64,000 nt of DNA, from the NCBI RefSeq assembly GCF_003337305.1, contig NZ_QPJO01000001.1, positions 124,001-188,000 of the forward strand. The letters are read 5' to 3'. Source of the stretch: Winogradskyella arenosi (GTDB lineage Bacteria; Bacteroidota; Bacteroidia; Flavobacteriales; Flavobacteriaceae). Numbering within the stretch: the first letter of the stretch is position 1; every line of letters begins with the position of its first letter. The notes under the pieces were generated by a model. That model was not told where the DNA came from, did no database searches, and saw nothing but the letters and a program-made list of their open reading frames with translations. The position numbers and the translations under genes were made by a program. Positions 63,297-64,000 of this stretch are shown one piece after another.

Positions 63297-64000
63297 TTAC
63301 TGGATATCTTGTAACTTTTGTAAGTCTAGAACCTTGACCGTGCGGCCTTCCATTTCAATGATTCCTAATTTTTTAAAATCGGACATCGTTCTAATTAAGG
63401 TTTCTGTAGCAATACCTGCCACACTGGCTAAATCACTTCTAGAAATTCTAATAGGGTCTTCTGGTTTAGCATTTATTTTTTCAGCAAACCTAAGAATAGT
63501 AGCCGCAGTTTTGCGTTTTACAGAACTATAAGCCATCTGTAACAATTGATCTTTAACACCTGTAATGTTTTCGGAAAGCAACTGAATAATTTCTAAAGTG
63601 ATCTTATGATTTTTATCTAAGACCTCTTTTAATTCTGATTTAGACACCCCAACCATTTCCACATCTTTCATCGCTGTAGCACTCTCTTTATAGGGAATAT
63701 TTTGAGTAAATGAGGTATAGCCAAAAATATCGTCTTCCTTATGAAGTGCCGTAGTCAGTTCTTTTCCATTTTCATCATATTTAAAACACTTTACAACACC
63801 TTGTAGAATGAGATAAACATAATTAGAGTTCTGCCCTTCTTGATAAATGGTTTCATTTTTTCTGAACTTAAAAACCGTTCCGTTATCATCAAAAAAGTTC
63901 TTTAAATCATTTAAAGTTCTTAATTCTTCTTCATTGTTTTGTGGTTGTACTTGGTGCGCCTCGCGTTCCTCTTTTAAAATAGCGGCTTTGGCAATTCGGC
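63297..64000 (-). CDS. Crp/Fnr-type transcriptional regulator, N terminus beyond window
   Basis: The frame stays open from 63998, so the gene continues past the edge. The visible ~233 residues start with a helical linker (RIAKAAILKEEREAHQ), then a cNMP-binding-type beta-roll (FKFRKNETIYQEGQNSNYVYLIL, GVVKCFKYDENGKELTTALHKEDDIFGYTS) and end in a Crp-type helix-turn-helix (ISRSDLASVAGIATETLIRTMSDFKKLGIIEM). The charged linker ahead of the beta-roll suggests another domain, perhaps a receiver, lies outside. It could control the downstream Usp gene. Confidence 0.88.
   Translation of the reverse strand, partial: RIAKAAILKEEREAHQVQPQNNEEELRTLNDLKNFFDDNGTVFKFRKNETIYQEGQNSNYVYLILQGVVKCFKYDENGKELTTALHKEDDIFGYTSFTQNIPYKESATAMKDVEMVGVSKSELKEVLDKNHKITLEIIQLLSENITGVKDQLLQMAYSSVKRKTAATILRFAEKINAKPEDPIRISRSDLASVAGIATETLIRTMSDFKKLGIIEMEGRTVKVLDLQKLQDIQ

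Overview
The window is AT-rich chromosomal DNA from a marine Flavobacteriia-type Bacteroidota. The signs are SusC/SusD pairs, type IX secretion (T9SS) C-terminal sorting domains, promoter boxes of the TAnnTTTG type, an ATP-cone fused to NrdB rather than NrdA, Pit fused to a PhoU-like domain, and a large alginate-utilisation locus. The species cannot be named from sequence alone. No tRNA, rRNA, CRISPR array or intact insertion sequence was seen.

Layout. 1-2 kb: end of dxs, then dgt. 2-10.7 kb: a phosphate-acquisition block with a beta-helix lipoprotein, a large TonB-dependent receptor, a YwqK-like secreted protein, an OprP/OprO-type porin and a Pit-DUF47 phosphate transporter. Four intergenic regions here carry TAACA/TAACC repeats at exactly 11-bp spacing, the geometry of PhoB boxes, so the block is probably one Pho regulon. 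A candidate small RNA lies just upstream of the porin and carries 14 nt complementary to the porin leader. 10.7-22.6 kb: housekeeping genes (OmpA-like lipoprotein, a structured ncRNA, nrdAB, DUF3109, marC, a flavoprotein, S41 protease, dCMP deaminase, HupE-like protein). 22.7-29.4 kb: a methionine cluster led by a SAM-I riboswitch: metZ, a split metH, metF. Repeat debris has accumulated here: a REP-like element, a four-helix-bundle (S23-like) pseudogene between the metH halves, and an inverted-repeat pair inserted in frame inside metH.

30.4-61.7 kb: the alginate locus. Depolymerases are two PL6, one PL7, one PL17 and one heparinase II/III-type enzyme, plus a secreted jelly-roll protein that may be a further lyase. 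Uptake uses two SusC/SusD pairs and a PKD surface lipoprotein. Monomer metabolism is complete: KdgF (linearises the unsaturated uronate to DEH), an MFS uronate transporter, an SDR (DEH to KDG), KDG kinase and KDPG aldolase. Regulators are a FadR-type GntR protein, a full LacI protein and a truncated 168-aa LacI-like protein. A tandem operator (two TTGGTTAACCAA-type palindromes 13 bp apart, abutting a TAnnTTTG box) sits before both susC genes, the PL7-led operon and a T9SS protein; a single copy precedes the putative lyase. Both susC promoters share a second motif centred on AACGTTTT at identical spacing, and two LacI-type palindromes lie between kdgK and lacI.

62-64 kb: a small membrane protein, a tandem-domain universal stress protein and the C-terminal part of a Crp/Fnr regulator that runs off the window.
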